Made by a program: the position numbers and the translations under genes
The notes under the pieces: model-generated
What the model was told of the DNA's origin: nothing
The model's database searches: none
Seen by the model: only the letters and a program-made list of their open reading frames with translations
Shown: in pieces, positions 35,549-43,144 of the stretch
How positions within the stretch are numbered: the first letter of the stretch is position 1
Layout: each line of letters starts with the position of its first letter
Source: an uncultured Eubacterium sp.
Lineage (GTDB): Bacteria > Bacillota > Clostridia > Peptostreptococcales > Anaerovoracaceae
NCBI GenBank assembly: GCA_937900695.1
Contig: CALCFD010000048.1
Location: 22,064-86,063, forward strand
Length of the DNA: 64,000 nucleotides
Direction of reading: 5' to 3'

Positions 35549-35734
35549 CTCAATAAAGTGGAAATTTAGACATTTGACATGTAAATTTATGCGATGTTTT
35601 GTATAAAACATGAAAATCTTTAGAATTCTTAAGAATTTTAGGTGTGTTTTTTTAGTAGGTTGTATGTTTTAATATAAATGAGTGAAATGTGAATAAGAAT
35701 AGGAAATATGTTAGCAAAGTTCTCATTAGTTTAG

Positions 35735-35769
35735 CAGGGATAGTTTAAGATAGCTATCTCTGTTTTTTT
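35735..35769 (+). terminator. Orphan Rho-independent terminator
   Basis: A 9-bp stem (CAGGGATAG / CTATCTCTG, one G-T pair) followed by seven T. It lies in the spacer between divergent genes, so the transcript it ends has no annotated gene. Confidence 0.75.
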
Positions 35770-35781
35770 ATATCAAATTGT

Positions 35782-35810
35782 ATAACAGATGATAGATTTA
35801 TAGATAAAAT
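35782..35810 (+). promoter_or_regulatory. Candidate promoter of the split transketolase genes
   Basis: ATAACA (four of six -35 bases), a 17-base spacer and TAAAAT (five of six). It lies between the orphan terminator and the first gene. A TATAAT at 35852-35857 without a -35 is the alternative. Confidence 0.45.
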
Positions 35811-35880
35811 AGTGTTAGAATTTTAAACATATAAAAATTTTGATATATATATATAATTATAGAAGGAAGGTATAATTAAT

Positions 35881-36771
35881 ATGGCTAAAGTACATATTGA
35901 AAATGTACGTGACTTAGTAGCAAAGGCTGGAGAAATCCGTGAAAAGCTTGCGTTAGGTACACGTCGCATAGGTAATGTACATATCGGTGGACCGATGTCA
36001 GCTACTGATATTACAACTGCAATTTACTACAAATATATGGGATTTGACCCAGAAAACTTAGAAGATCCACAAAGAGATATGTTCATCTTAAGTAAAGGTC
36101 ACAACGGAATTTTACTTTACACAATTTTCTGTGACATGGGTATATACGACTGGGATTTATTGCTAGATACTTATAACACAATTGGAAATCCATTTGGACC
36201 TCATCCAAATCGTAAGTATGTAAAAGGTATTGAGGTATCTTCAGGTTCATTAGGTCATGGATTATCTTGGTGCTGTGGACTTGCTCATGGCAACCGTAAT
36301 AAAGGTATTAAATCAAGAATATGGACTTTACTTGGAGACGGAGAAATGGAAGAAGGTTCTAACTGGGAAGCTATCTTATATGCGGCTTCAAAAAACATGG
36401 ACAACATTGTGGCAGTAGTAGACTTCAACCATGCGTCAGCGTCATTTGAATGTGGACAGAACCATCGTTGGGGAGAAGAAGGCGGCCCAGAAGGAATGGC
36501 AAACTGTTTCCGTGCTTTTGGTTGGAATGCTGTAGTTGTTGATGGAACAGATATGACTGCTATAGATAAGGTTTTGTCAGAACTTCCAGAGGTGACTTTA
36601 AATGGTAAACCAAATGCTATTATTTCAAGTACAACTAAGGGTCAAGGCGTTGAATTTATGATGGAACGTCCATGTGCATGGCATATTGGCGGATTTGATG
36701 ATGATAAATTAGAAGAAGCTTTAACTCAAATCAAAGCATATACAGCTGAAAGATTAAAGGAGGTAGAATAA
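35881..36771 (+). CDS. Transketolase, N-terminal subunit
   Basis: 296 residues covering the thiamine-pyrophosphate domain. The ThDP motif is GDGEMEEGSNWEA...VVDFN, and the substrate/cofactor histidines lie in SKGHNG and SLGHGLS. The split form is common in Clostridia and Archaea. With its partner it moves two-carbon units in the pentose phosphate pathway. The start has AAGGAAGG upstream, and the stop overlaps the next start by one base (TAATG). The GPHP segment replaces the usual GHP, so a non-standard ketose donor is possible. Confidence 0.9.
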   Translation: MAKVHIENVRDLVAKAGEIREKLALGTRRIGNVHIGGPMSATDITTAIYYKYMGFDPENLEDPQRDMFILSKGHNGILLYTIFCDMGIYDWDLLLDTYNTIGNPFGPHPNRKYVKGIEVSSGSLGHGLSWCCGLAHGNRNKGIKSRIWTLLGDGEMEEGSNWEAILYAASKNMDNIVAVVDFNHASASFECGQNHRWGEEGGPEGMANCFRAFGWNAVVVDGTDMTAIDKVLSELPEVTLNGKPNAIISSTTKGQGVEFMMERPCAWHIGGFDDDKLEEALTQIKAYTAERLKEVE

Positions 36772-37748
36772 TGGCAGGATTTACTTTTTGCTGTGGTGAC
36801 ATGGGACCTGCTATGGAAGCTAAGGGAACTGTTACTAATGAAATTTTAGAAATGATTGAGGAAGATCCTCGTGTATGCTATATAAATGCTGACGGTACTG
36901 GTGCAGGTGGAAGAGTTCAGCAGATGAGCGCAAAATATCCTGATCGTGTGGTAGATGTTGGTATTCAGGAAATGAACATGGTAACTATGGCTGCGGGATT
37001 AGCAAAGCAAGGGTATATACCATATGTGCAGACTTTTGGGCCATTCCTATGTGTGCGTGCTTTAGACCAGATTCATAACGATGTAGCATATAATGATTTT
37101 CCAGTACGTCTTATTGGAACACATGCTGGGATTTCTTCAGGTTATGGTCCTACTCATAACACAATAATCGAGTTTGCAGTAATGAATGCACTGCCTAATA
37201 TGACTATGATTGCTCCTTGCGATGCTGAGCAGTGCAAAAAAGTACTTCGTAAAACTTTGGATTATCCACATCCAGTTTATATTCGTATTCCTCGTGGAGA
37301 AGAACCACTAGTTTACAATGAGGACTATGATTACGATTATGAAATTGGCAAGGCTATCGTAATCCAAGAAGGTACAGATTTAAATATCATCGCTACAGGA
37401 ATGGGTGTTTACAGCGCTGTTTCTGCTGCTCGTCAGTTAGAAGAAAAGGGTTACAGTGTTGGTGTTATTGATATGCACACAATTAAGCCTATTGATAAAG
37501 AAGCTGTTATTAAGGCAGCTAAGTTAAGCGGGGCTATTATAACTGTAGAAGATCACAATATCCTTGGTGGTTTAGGAAGCATCGTTGCAGATGTTTTAAT
37601 GGAAGAAGGCATACCTGCAAAGCTTAAAAAAATTGGTATTCCTGATGAATTTGCAGAAATTGGTTATCCAGAAGAACTATATCCTCATTACGGAATGGAT
37701 GATACTGGTGTTGCAAAGACTGCACTTGAGTTTTTACAGAATAAATAG
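36771..37748 (+). CDS. Transketolase, C-terminal subunit
   Basis: 325 residues covering the pyrimidine-binding and C-terminal domains. GIQEMNMVTMAAGLA holds the conserved Glu that activates the thiamine ring. THAGISSGYGPTHN and RIPRGEEP are also typical, and VEDHNILGGLGS marks the C-terminal domain. It overlaps the first subunit gene by one base, so both subunits are made in equal amounts. The GGAGG inside the end of the first gene serves as the ribosome site. The unit ends at the hairpin 37763-37788. Confidence 0.92.
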   Translation: MAGFTFCCGDMGPAMEAKGTVTNEILEMIEEDPRVCYINADGTGAGGRVQQMSAKYPDRVVDVGIQEMNMVTMAAGLAKQGYIPYVQTFGPFLCVRALDQIHNDVAYNDFPVRLIGTHAGISSGYGPTHNTIIEFAVMNALPNMTMIAPCDAEQCKKVLRKTLDYPHPVYIRIPRGEEPLVYNEDYDYDYEIGKAIVIQEGTDLNIIATGMGVYSAVSAARQLEEKGYSVGVIDMHTIKPIDKEAVIKAAKLSGAIITVEDHNILGGLGSIVADVLMEEGIPAKLKKIGIPDEFAEIGYPEELYPHYGMDDTGVAKTALEFLQNK

Positions 37749-37762
37749 TATTTATAGAATAT

Positions 37763-37788
37763 AAAACCGACCTAGGATGGTCGGTTTT
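37763..37788 (+). terminator. Terminator of the transketolase operon
   Basis: A perfect 10-bp stem (AAAACCGACC / GGTCGGTTTT) with a 6-base loop and a following T-rich stretch. Confidence 0.85.
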
Positions 37789-37813
37789 GATTTATTTACT
37801 CATATGTTATAAT
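37787..37813 (+). promoter_or_regulatory. Extended -10 promoter of the MazG-like gene
   Basis: TATAAT at 37808-37813 preceded by TGT, with TTGATT 15 bases upstream as a possible -35. Confidence 0.6.
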
Positions 37814-37845
37814 AAACAATTGAGAAATAATTAAAAGGAGAAAAA

Positions 37846-38160
37846 ATGCAAGAAATAATAAATGCTTTACGCAAATTTAATAAAGAAAGAGATTGGCAGC
37901 AGTTTCATACTGAGGAAAACTTGGCTAAATCTATATCTATTGAGGCAGGTGAACTTCTTGAATGTTTTCAGTGGAACAGTGATTTTCAGAGAGATGAAGT
38001 GGTTGATGAATTGGCAGATGTTATGACATATTGTTTGATGTTATCTGATAAATTAGGAGTGGATCCTATGAAAATTATCCTAGATAAACTTGAAAAAACT
38101 AAGAAAAAATATCCTGTAGAAAAAGCTAAAGGTGTAAGCATAAAATATACTAAGCTATAG
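37846..38160 (+). CDS. MazG-like nucleotide pyrophosphohydrolase
   Basis: 104 residues, all-helical. The metal-binding motif is EAGELLECFQW followed by DEVVDELADVMTYCL (ExxE-ExxD). Members hydrolyse dNTPs or abnormal NTPs to monophosphates. AAAAGGAG lies before ATG 37846. It is preceded by an extended -10 promoter and followed closely by the YibE/F pair. A different MazG-like protein occurs in the prophage at 52641. Confidence 0.88.
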   Translation: MQEIINALRKFNKERDWQQFHTEENLAKSISIEAGELLECFQWNSDFQRDEVVDELADVMTYCLMLSDKLGVDPMKIILDKLEKTKKKYPVEKAKGVSIKYTKL

Positions 38161-38176
38161 AAACTTGAGGGAACAA

Positions 38177-39307
38177 ATGCAAAATAATAGACTATTATCT
38201 AAAAAACTCATAATAAGAACTGTAATAATATTTTTAGTAGCAATCTTAACTATTACCTTTGTAAAATTTGACTATTTTATGTATGAAGATACTGTCGCTA
38301 CAATTAAAACGGTAAAAAACACCAAGGTCATTAGTAAAAAAGGTTACGAAGGTAGATACGAAGAAGACTATTATAAACAAGATCTTACTGGCCAAATTAG
38401 GAATGGTATCTTTAAGGGCAAGGTCGTCTATATGGAAAATAGATGTACCAAGTCAGGAGTTTATGATATCACCTATCACAAAGGTGATGATGTTTTTATC
38501 GAAAAAGTTGAAGAAGACAGTCGAGGAAATATAAGTGCAGTAGTCACATCTCCTAAGCGAGATTTTTATGTAGTGACAGCATTAGTTTTAATGTTAGCGT
38601 TTTTTGTATTAATAGGTGGTAGTAAAAGTGTCCTAACTGTGATAAGTTTAGCATTAAATTTATGTTGCTTTTATGTGGTAATATTACTGTATTTCAAAGG
38701 CTTGAATATATTAGCAATGTCCATCCCTATGGTCATAGTATTTGCAGCTATGTTACTTTTATTTATGTATGGCAAAAATATCAAGACGCTGTTAGCATTT
38801 GTGGCAACAGTCATAACGACAGCAGTGACTTTAATTATAGCCTGCATCGCTTTAAACTTTAGTGACAATATTGAGTATGATTTTTTAGAATACATAATTC
38901 AACCATACGATCCTGTAGATGCACGTAATATCTTTTTAGCTGAAATACTTGTGGGTTGCTTAGGTGCGGTAATGGACGTTGTGGTAACTATGATTGTTAC
39001 CATCGAGGAAATTAATTTGGCAAATCCTAATATGGATAAAAGATTCATATTAAAATCTTGCAGAAATGTTGGTGATGAAATTGTTGGAACTATGATTGCT
39101 ATAATGTTTTTTACAAACTTAGCTAGTGATATACCATTTTTTATTTTATCAATGAGAAATGGTATAGCGATTCGTACAATTTTACGATACAATTACTTCT
39201 TTGAAATTGGAAGATTTTTGACTGGCAGCATAGCTGTAGTACTTGCAATCCCAATAGCATCGTTTATTGGCGTTATGTTTTATAAAAGGAGGCTTAAAAA
39301 ATGTTAA
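38177..39307 (+). CDS. YibE/F family membrane protein, first of a pair
   Basis: 376 residues. One N-terminal membrane helix, an extracytoplasmic beta-rich region (about residues 35-135), then six or seven helices. The family core is GCLGAVMDVVVTMIVTIEEI...NP with the LVG motif. ATG 38177 is preferred to the upstream TTG because GAGGGA is correctly spaced. It overlaps the second YibE/F gene by 7 bases. The function of the family is unknown; the paired arrangement suggests a heteromeric membrane complex. Confidence 0.82.
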   Translation: MQNNRLLSKKLIIRTVIIFLVAILTITFVKFDYFMYEDTVATIKTVKNTKVISKKGYEGRYEEDYYKQDLTGQIRNGIFKGKVVYMENRCTKSGVYDITYHKGDDVFIEKVEEDSRGNISAVVTSPKRDFYVVTALVLMLAFFVLIGGSKSVLTVISLALNLCCFYVVILLYFKGLNILAMSIPMVIVFAAMLLLFMYGKNIKTLLAFVATVITTAVTLIIACIALNFSDNIEYDFLEYIIQPYDPVDARNIFLAEILVGCLGAVMDVVVTMIVTIEEINLANPNMDKRFILKSCRNVGDEIVGTMIAIMFFTNLASDIPFFILSMRNGIAIRTILRYNYFFEIGRFLTGSIAVVLAIPIASFIGVMFYKRRLKKC

Positions 39308-40065
39308 TATTTCTTTTAGCCATTTTAATAGGCCTAATTTTAATTGTTTGCGGTGATAAGGGTGCTAAGTCTATTGCAACTACAGTAATAAACTTCATAT
39401 TTTTAATCATTGGCTTATTTTTGATTTATGAGGGAATGAATCCTTTAGTAGTAACTTTTATATTGTGTATTTTATGCGCATGTATGATTTTGTTTTACCA
39501 AAATGAGATGAGCCAAAAGTCTAAGGTCTCAATGCTTTCGGTTTTATGCGTTTTTATGATTTTGTTACCACTAGTATATTTCATCGCTTCAGGTGCTGGT
39601 AGTGAAGGTTTTTCAGGTGAACAATACGAAATCACAGATACCAATGGATATAGTAGAAATATCGATATGAACATGCTTTATCTACAGATTTCTGTAATGA
39701 TGATTGCTCTTATCGGAACTTTAGTCGATGCGGTAGTTGCCATAACTGCAACGGTATACGAAATACATGATTCAAATCCTAAGATGTCTAAGGCAAAACT
39801 AATAGCTTCGGCTTTTAAAGTTGGAAAGTCAATTTTAAATACGTCAATGCATACAATATTTTACATCTATATAGCAGAATACATGACGCTTATGATGCAG
39901 TATGTTCAAGACTTTACTTTTGTTCAGATGATTAATGCAAAATCTTTTTCTCAGGAGTTTTTGTCAATTACAATAAGTGGTCTTGGCATATGTTTGGCCA
40001 TTCCTGTAGCAGCTATACTTTCGGTATATTTTGCAACAAGGGAATTTGAAGATTCATATAGGTAG
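39301..40065 (+). CDS. YibE/F family membrane protein, second of a pair
   Basis: 254 residues with seven membrane helices. The conserved core ALIGTLVDAVVAITATVYEIHDSNP matches that of the preceding gene. It lacks the extracytoplasmic domain of its partner. AAAAGGAGG lies just before the start, within the end of the first gene. The two probably form one complex. Confidence 0.82.
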   Translation: MLIFLLAILIGLILIVCGDKGAKSIATTVINFIFLIIGLFLIYEGMNPLVVTFILCILCACMILFYQNEMSQKSKVSMLSVLCVFMILLPLVYFIASGAGSEGFSGEQYEITDTNGYSRNIDMNMLYLQISVMMIALIGTLVDAVVAITATVYEIHDSNPKMSKAKLIASAFKVGKSILNTSMHTIFYIYIAEYMTLMMQYVQDFTFVQMINAKSFSQEFLSITISGLGICLAIPVAAILSVYFATREFEDSYR

Positions 40066-40321
40066 TAGACAGGGGAGGCTTTGACCTTTTCGCATAGCCT
40101 TTAGGGTTTATCCTGTAGTACTTAATCTATCTGATGATTTAGGTTTGCGTATAGGCGTTAAGTCAATCAGCTTGAGCATTGGTTTGTACAATTAAAAAAC
40201 ATGAAGAATTAACGAAAATTATTAGAGGAGTCCATATTTTAGGACTCCTCTTTTGATATTATTAAATTGTAAAAAAGAAGTCAAAGGCTTAAGCTCAAGG
40301 AGCTTTTTGGAGGGAAATATA
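40066..40321. other. Spacer with terminator, no gene seen
   Basis: Contains the terminator at 40224-40254. The part before it (about 40070-40200) has no ORF of note and no recognised element. Confidence 0.6.
40224..40254 (+). terminator. Terminator of the YibE/F operon
   Basis: A perfect 10-bp stem (AGAGGAGTCC / GGACTCCTCT) with an 8-base loop and four T. Confidence 0.85.
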
Positions 40322-40630
40322 ATGGATACAATTTATGTAACAATTACTGGCACTAACTATTATTATGGTACTAAATTTATAGAAAAGAAAATGGAAACTG
40401 GTGATGTAAAAATTAAACTTGTAAAAGAACCTGATAACGAATACGATAAAGAAGCTATTAAGGCTATTATAACTCCTTTTGGTAAAATCGGGCACGTGGC
40501 TAATTCAGTTCATACTGTTATCGGTGAATGCTATAGCGCTGGCAGAGTTTATGATAAAATCGGTGACAATGCAATAGCTATAGTAGAATACGTGTTACCT
40601 GAAGGCATTATTTGTAGAGTTGATCTTTAG
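40322..40630 (+). CDS. HIRAN-domain protein
   Basis: 102 residues, nearly the whole length a HIRAN domain: TITGTNYYYGTKFIEKK, LVKEPDNEYDKEAIKA and FGKIGHVANS. HIRAN domains bind damaged or branched DNA ends and are usually fused to helicases or nucleases, but stand-alone copies are known. GGAGGGAAA precedes ATG 40322. It is a single-gene unit with a terminator at 40635-40683. Confidence 0.8.
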   Translation: MDTIYVTITGTNYYYGTKFIEKKMETGDVKIKLVKEPDNEYDKEAIKAIITPFGKIGHVANSVHTVIGECYSAGRVYDKIGDNAIAIVEYVLPEGIICRVDL

Positions 40631-40634
40631 AAAA

Positions 40635-40683
40635 TAGGCTGTAAAGTTGCTAGTTTTGAGGGGGATGACAATTTTACAGCCTA
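40635..40683 (+). terminator. Terminator of the HIRAN gene
   Basis: A 15-bp stem with one G-T pair (40635-40649 and 40669-40683) around a G-rich loop; T-rich DNA follows. Confidence 0.7.
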
Positions 40684-40719
40684 ATTTATGGATTTTTTTG
40701 AATTTTTTTTGATTTGCTG

Positions 40720-40748
40720 TTGACAAATGTGTATAGTTCTTATATAAT
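40720..40748 (+). promoter_or_regulatory. Consensus promoter of the tRNA operon
   Basis: A perfect TTGACA, a 17-base spacer and a perfect TATAAT, 48 bases before the first tRNA. Confidence 0.9.
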
Positions 40749-40795
40749 TATAAATGTTGCTGATAAAGTTAATAAGTACTTAAGCAATTAAGTGT

Positions 40796-40870
40796 TCCAA
40801 GGTAGCTCAATGGTGGAGCAACCGGCTGTTAACCGGTAGGCTGTGGGTTCGAGCCCCACCCTTGGAGCCA
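40796..40870 (+). tRNA. tRNA-Asn (GTT)
   Basis: A 75-base cloverleaf with acceptor TCCAAGG/CCTTGGA, anticodon stem ACCGG/CCGGT, loop CTGTTAA with anticodon GTT, T-loop TTCGAGC and an encoded CCA. First gene of the tRNA operon. Confidence 0.96.
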
Positions 40871-40885
40871 ATTTTTATTGTAAAT

Positions 40886-40974
40886 GCCGGAGTGGCGGAA
40901 TTGGCAGACGCCCAGGACTTAAAATCCTGTGCTCTTAATTGGGCGTACCGGTTCGACCCCGGTCTCCGGCACCA
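40886..40974 (+). tRNA. tRNA-Leu (TAA)
   Basis: An 89-base class II tRNA with acceptor GCCGGAG/CTCCGGC, anticodon loop CTTAAAA (anticodon TAA), a long variable arm, T-loop TTCGACC and an encoded CCA. Confidence 0.96.
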
Positions 40975-41002
40975 ACAATAATTAGAGTTTAATAAATGAT
41001 AT

Positions 41003-41078
41003 CGCGGGGTGGAGCAGTTGGTAGCTCGTCGGGCTCATAACCCGGAGGCCGCAGGTTCAAGTCCTGTCCCCGCAACCA
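41003..41078 (+). tRNA. Initiator tRNA-fMet (CAT)
   Basis: A 76-base tRNA with anticodon loop CTCATAA. Two initiator hallmarks are present: an unpaired C1-A72 at the acceptor end and three G-C pairs (GGG/CCC) next to the anticodon loop. CCA is encoded. Confidence 0.95.
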
Positions 41079-41088
41079 AGAATATAAT

Positions 41089-41116
41089 CTGTAGACTTAT
41101 GTCTGCAGTTTTTTTT
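41089..41116 (+). terminator. Terminator of the tRNA operon
   Basis: An 8-bp stem (CTGTAGAC / GTCTGCAG, one G-T pair), a TTAT loop and eight T. Confidence 0.92.
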
Positions 41117-41160
41117 ATACAAAGAAGAGTGCTCAATTGACAGATATTAAATTATTTTTC

Positions 41161-42525
41161 TTATTCCATGATTTCAATTTGATCGTAGAAGAATGCATGT
41201 AAGCTATCCCAAATTTCGCTTAAATATGGATCCTCATGATTGTATCGCATTACAGAGCTGTCTTTTCTTAGTAAAAGTTTATCGCCATTTGCAGCAATAC
41301 CAAAAACAATAGCATATTCTAAATCTGATATATCTTTAGAGAGCCATTCCTTGGTTGGTAAATCACTAAAGAAAAGAGCAGTTTCTTCAGCAACATCTTC
41401 ATAAGAAAATATATCAATTTCATCATTAATAGAGCAGCCATTACTTATCTTATAATATGGCATCATTAAAGCAAATGGTGAGTTTGATAAAGTTTCTAAT
41501 ATAGATTTTTTTAGTGCTTTGTTATAGTATTCAGGGCTTTCTTTTTTTGCTTTACGCATAAGTGATAGGGCATCTTTTTCTTTAGGATTAAATGGAGGAT
41601 AGCTTTTTAGTTTCCATTTTTCAAAACTCTTTTGATGGTTTATTTTGATGAACTCTGGCATGTATTCATTTTGGCTACATGTGCAAATCAGTCTACTGTG
41701 TTTTTTATTATCGAAATATAGTGTAGGAGTTAAGTCATGCCATGCTAAAACGCCTTTTGAAATTAGTTTTTCTGCTGCAGTTTTTCGTATTAATACTAAT
41801 TCATCTAGATAAGCAAAGTCAGTTTTAGGTTCGTTGTTTTTATCAATCATTTCAGGTAAATTTGGGTGTTCGAAATTATCAAATAGAGTTGCTAATTCTT
41901 CCATATGGCTTCCATCGCTATCGATTTGGCGGCAATTTAAAATAAATGATTTATAATTTGCATTTGTTTTACTTGTTGCTTTGTTTTGTATTTTTTCATA
42001 GGTGTTTAAATATCGGAGAAAAGTCTTTTCTGGAAGAATATAATAATATGCAGGTGCCTTAAATCTGCCTTTGTCTTTTACCCACATAAAATCCACGCCT
42101 GTTAGTTTTAGTTCCTTGCAAGCATCAACAAAAGATTGACTTACACCTGTTAGTCTAGCGATGTTAACAACTTTTGTTTGTTTTGGCAGTTTATATCCTT
42201 TAATTGTACATGTGGCGTAGTCTCCCTCATCCCATTCATAGTCATCACATTTTACTGATATTTTAGGGGTAAAGCAAAACCATTCGCTATCTTGTCCTAT
42301 ATATTCTTTCATATAATGGCTACAACGTAGTTTAATATTTTCTTTGTCGGCTTTTTCTCGCATTTTGTGCAGTAATTCAAATTTTTCATTGCTATCTAAA
42401 GTAATTGTTGTCCATCCTACACAATCACATTTCAATCCTAAACTTTTCATAAAGGAAATAGATTTAGTATAATCGTCTAATTTATGGTTAGCTACTATTG
42501 CATTAAATGATTCTATAAATTTCAT
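41161..42525 (-). CDS. Uncharacterised protein with SUKH-like C-terminus
   Basis: 454 residues, soluble, unrecognised over most of its length. The last 60 residues (EYAIVFGIAANGDKLLL followed by a Y.H..P segment) resemble the end of SMI1/KNR4 (SUKH) domains, which serve as immunity or regulatory modules. A helix-turn-helix-like segment lies near residue 125 (IARLTGVSQSFVDACKEL). Start 42525 is chosen because GAGGAAAG is well placed. It stands alone, downstream of the tRNA operon on the opposite strand and next to the prophage boundary. Confidence 0.55.
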   Translation of the reverse strand: MKFIESFNAIVANHKLDDYTKSISFMKSLGLKCDCVGWTTITLDSNEKFELLHKMREKADKENIKLRCSHYMKEYIGQDSEWFCFTPKISVKCDDYEWDEGDYATCTIKGYKLPKQTKVVNIARLTGVSQSFVDACKELKLTGVDFMWVKDKGRFKAPAYYYILPEKTFLRYLNTYEKIQNKATSKTNANYKSFILNCRQIDSDGSHMEELATLFDNFEHPNLPEMIDKNNEPKTDFAYLDELVLIRKTAAEKLISKGVLAWHDLTPTLYFDNKKHSRLICTCSQNEYMPEFIKINHQKSFEKWKLKSYPPFNPKEKDALSLMRKAKKESPEYYNKALKKSILETLSNSPFALMMPYYKISNGCSINDEIDIFSYEDVAEETALFFSDLPTKEWLSKDISDLEYAIVFGIAANGDKLLLRKDSSVMRYNHEDPYLSEIWDSLHAFFYDQIEIME

Positions 42526-42540
42526 TTTCTTTCCTCGCAA

Positions 42541-42947
42541 ATATTTTTTTATGATTATGATTTACTTAGATTATAATATTTGAATACATTAAAGTAAAAT
42601 GCTAAATTTCTTAAAAATTCTTTAGATATATCTTCTATATAGTATTAGATATAGACTGATTTATTTACGATTTCTTTTTTTATGAAGGATTAAATGCTTG
42701 GTCATTTATTAGGATTTTAAAAGTTAATGGAATTGAAATATTATTGCCAAGTGTAGTTATGTTTTTATTGTAAGGATATTTTAAGTATCGTTTTGAGCAA
42801 TAAAGTGAAGAAAACAGGACTTTGCAAACAAATAGTCAAGACATAAAAAAAGACCCTATATAGTAGGGCCTTTTTTACTTTTATAAAATTAAAAAGTCAG
42901 TAAAAAGCATTTAATGCACCAAATCTGCACCAAAATGTTTTTAGGTA
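42541..42947. other. Spacer between the orphan gene and the tRNA remnant
   Basis: AT-rich, no gene seen. It contains a hairpin near 42849-42876 (CCCTA / TAGGG) with T-runs on both strands, probably a terminator, and an 11-base direct repeat TGCACCAAAWY at 42915 and 42926. Confidence 0.5.
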
Positions 42948-42977
42948 TTAAAAAAACCGTTGAAAATTCAACGGTTT
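42948..42977 (-). terminator. Native terminator of the interrupted tRNA gene
   Basis: An 11-bp inverted repeat (AAACCGTTGAA / TTCAACGGTTT). On the minus strand it is followed by a T-run and begins a few bases after the tRNA CCA end, which is the normal position for a tRNA terminator. Confidence 0.8.
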
Positions 42978-42980
42978 AAT

Positions 42981-43003
42981 GGCGGAGGACATGGGACTCG
43001 AAA
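42981..43003 (-). other. Prophage attachment site: 3' end of a tRNA gene
   Basis: Read on the minus strand, the segment is the T-loop (TTCGAGTCC), the 3' acceptor strand (GTCCTCC), discriminator G and CCA of a tRNA, probably tRNA-Ser. The 5' side of the T-stem is replaced by unrelated AT-rich DNA, so the tRNA is cut here. Its native terminator lies on the chromosomal side and the integrase gene on the other. The complete tRNA should be at the far end of the prophage. Confidence 0.75.
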
Positions 43004-43113
43004 CAAAATCATTTTATTTATTATATTTTTGTATGTTTTATAAATGTTGAAAAATACAGCTTTATAAGGAATAGAAAAAATAAGTAAAACTATTGAAAAC
43101 AAAATAAAATGTA

Positions 43114-43137
43114 TTTTGCCGGCAATTTTGCCGGCAA
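43114..43137. repeat. Two tandem TTTTGCCGGCAA units near the att site
   Basis: Two perfect adjacent 12-base copies, each with the palindrome TTGCCGGCAA, between the att remnant and the end of the integrase gene. The position fits arm-type integrase or excisionase binding sites. Confidence 0.7.
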
Positions 43138-43144
43138 CTTTTCA

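Noticed and set aside
35476..35880. Guanine riboswitch for xpt-pbuX
   Set aside because: The conserved aptamer core bases and the paired loops are not found on the minus strand.
40796..41078. tRNA operon as the prophage attachment site
   Set aside because: All three tRNAs are intact, and a separate tRNA 3' fragment with terminator lies right beside int.
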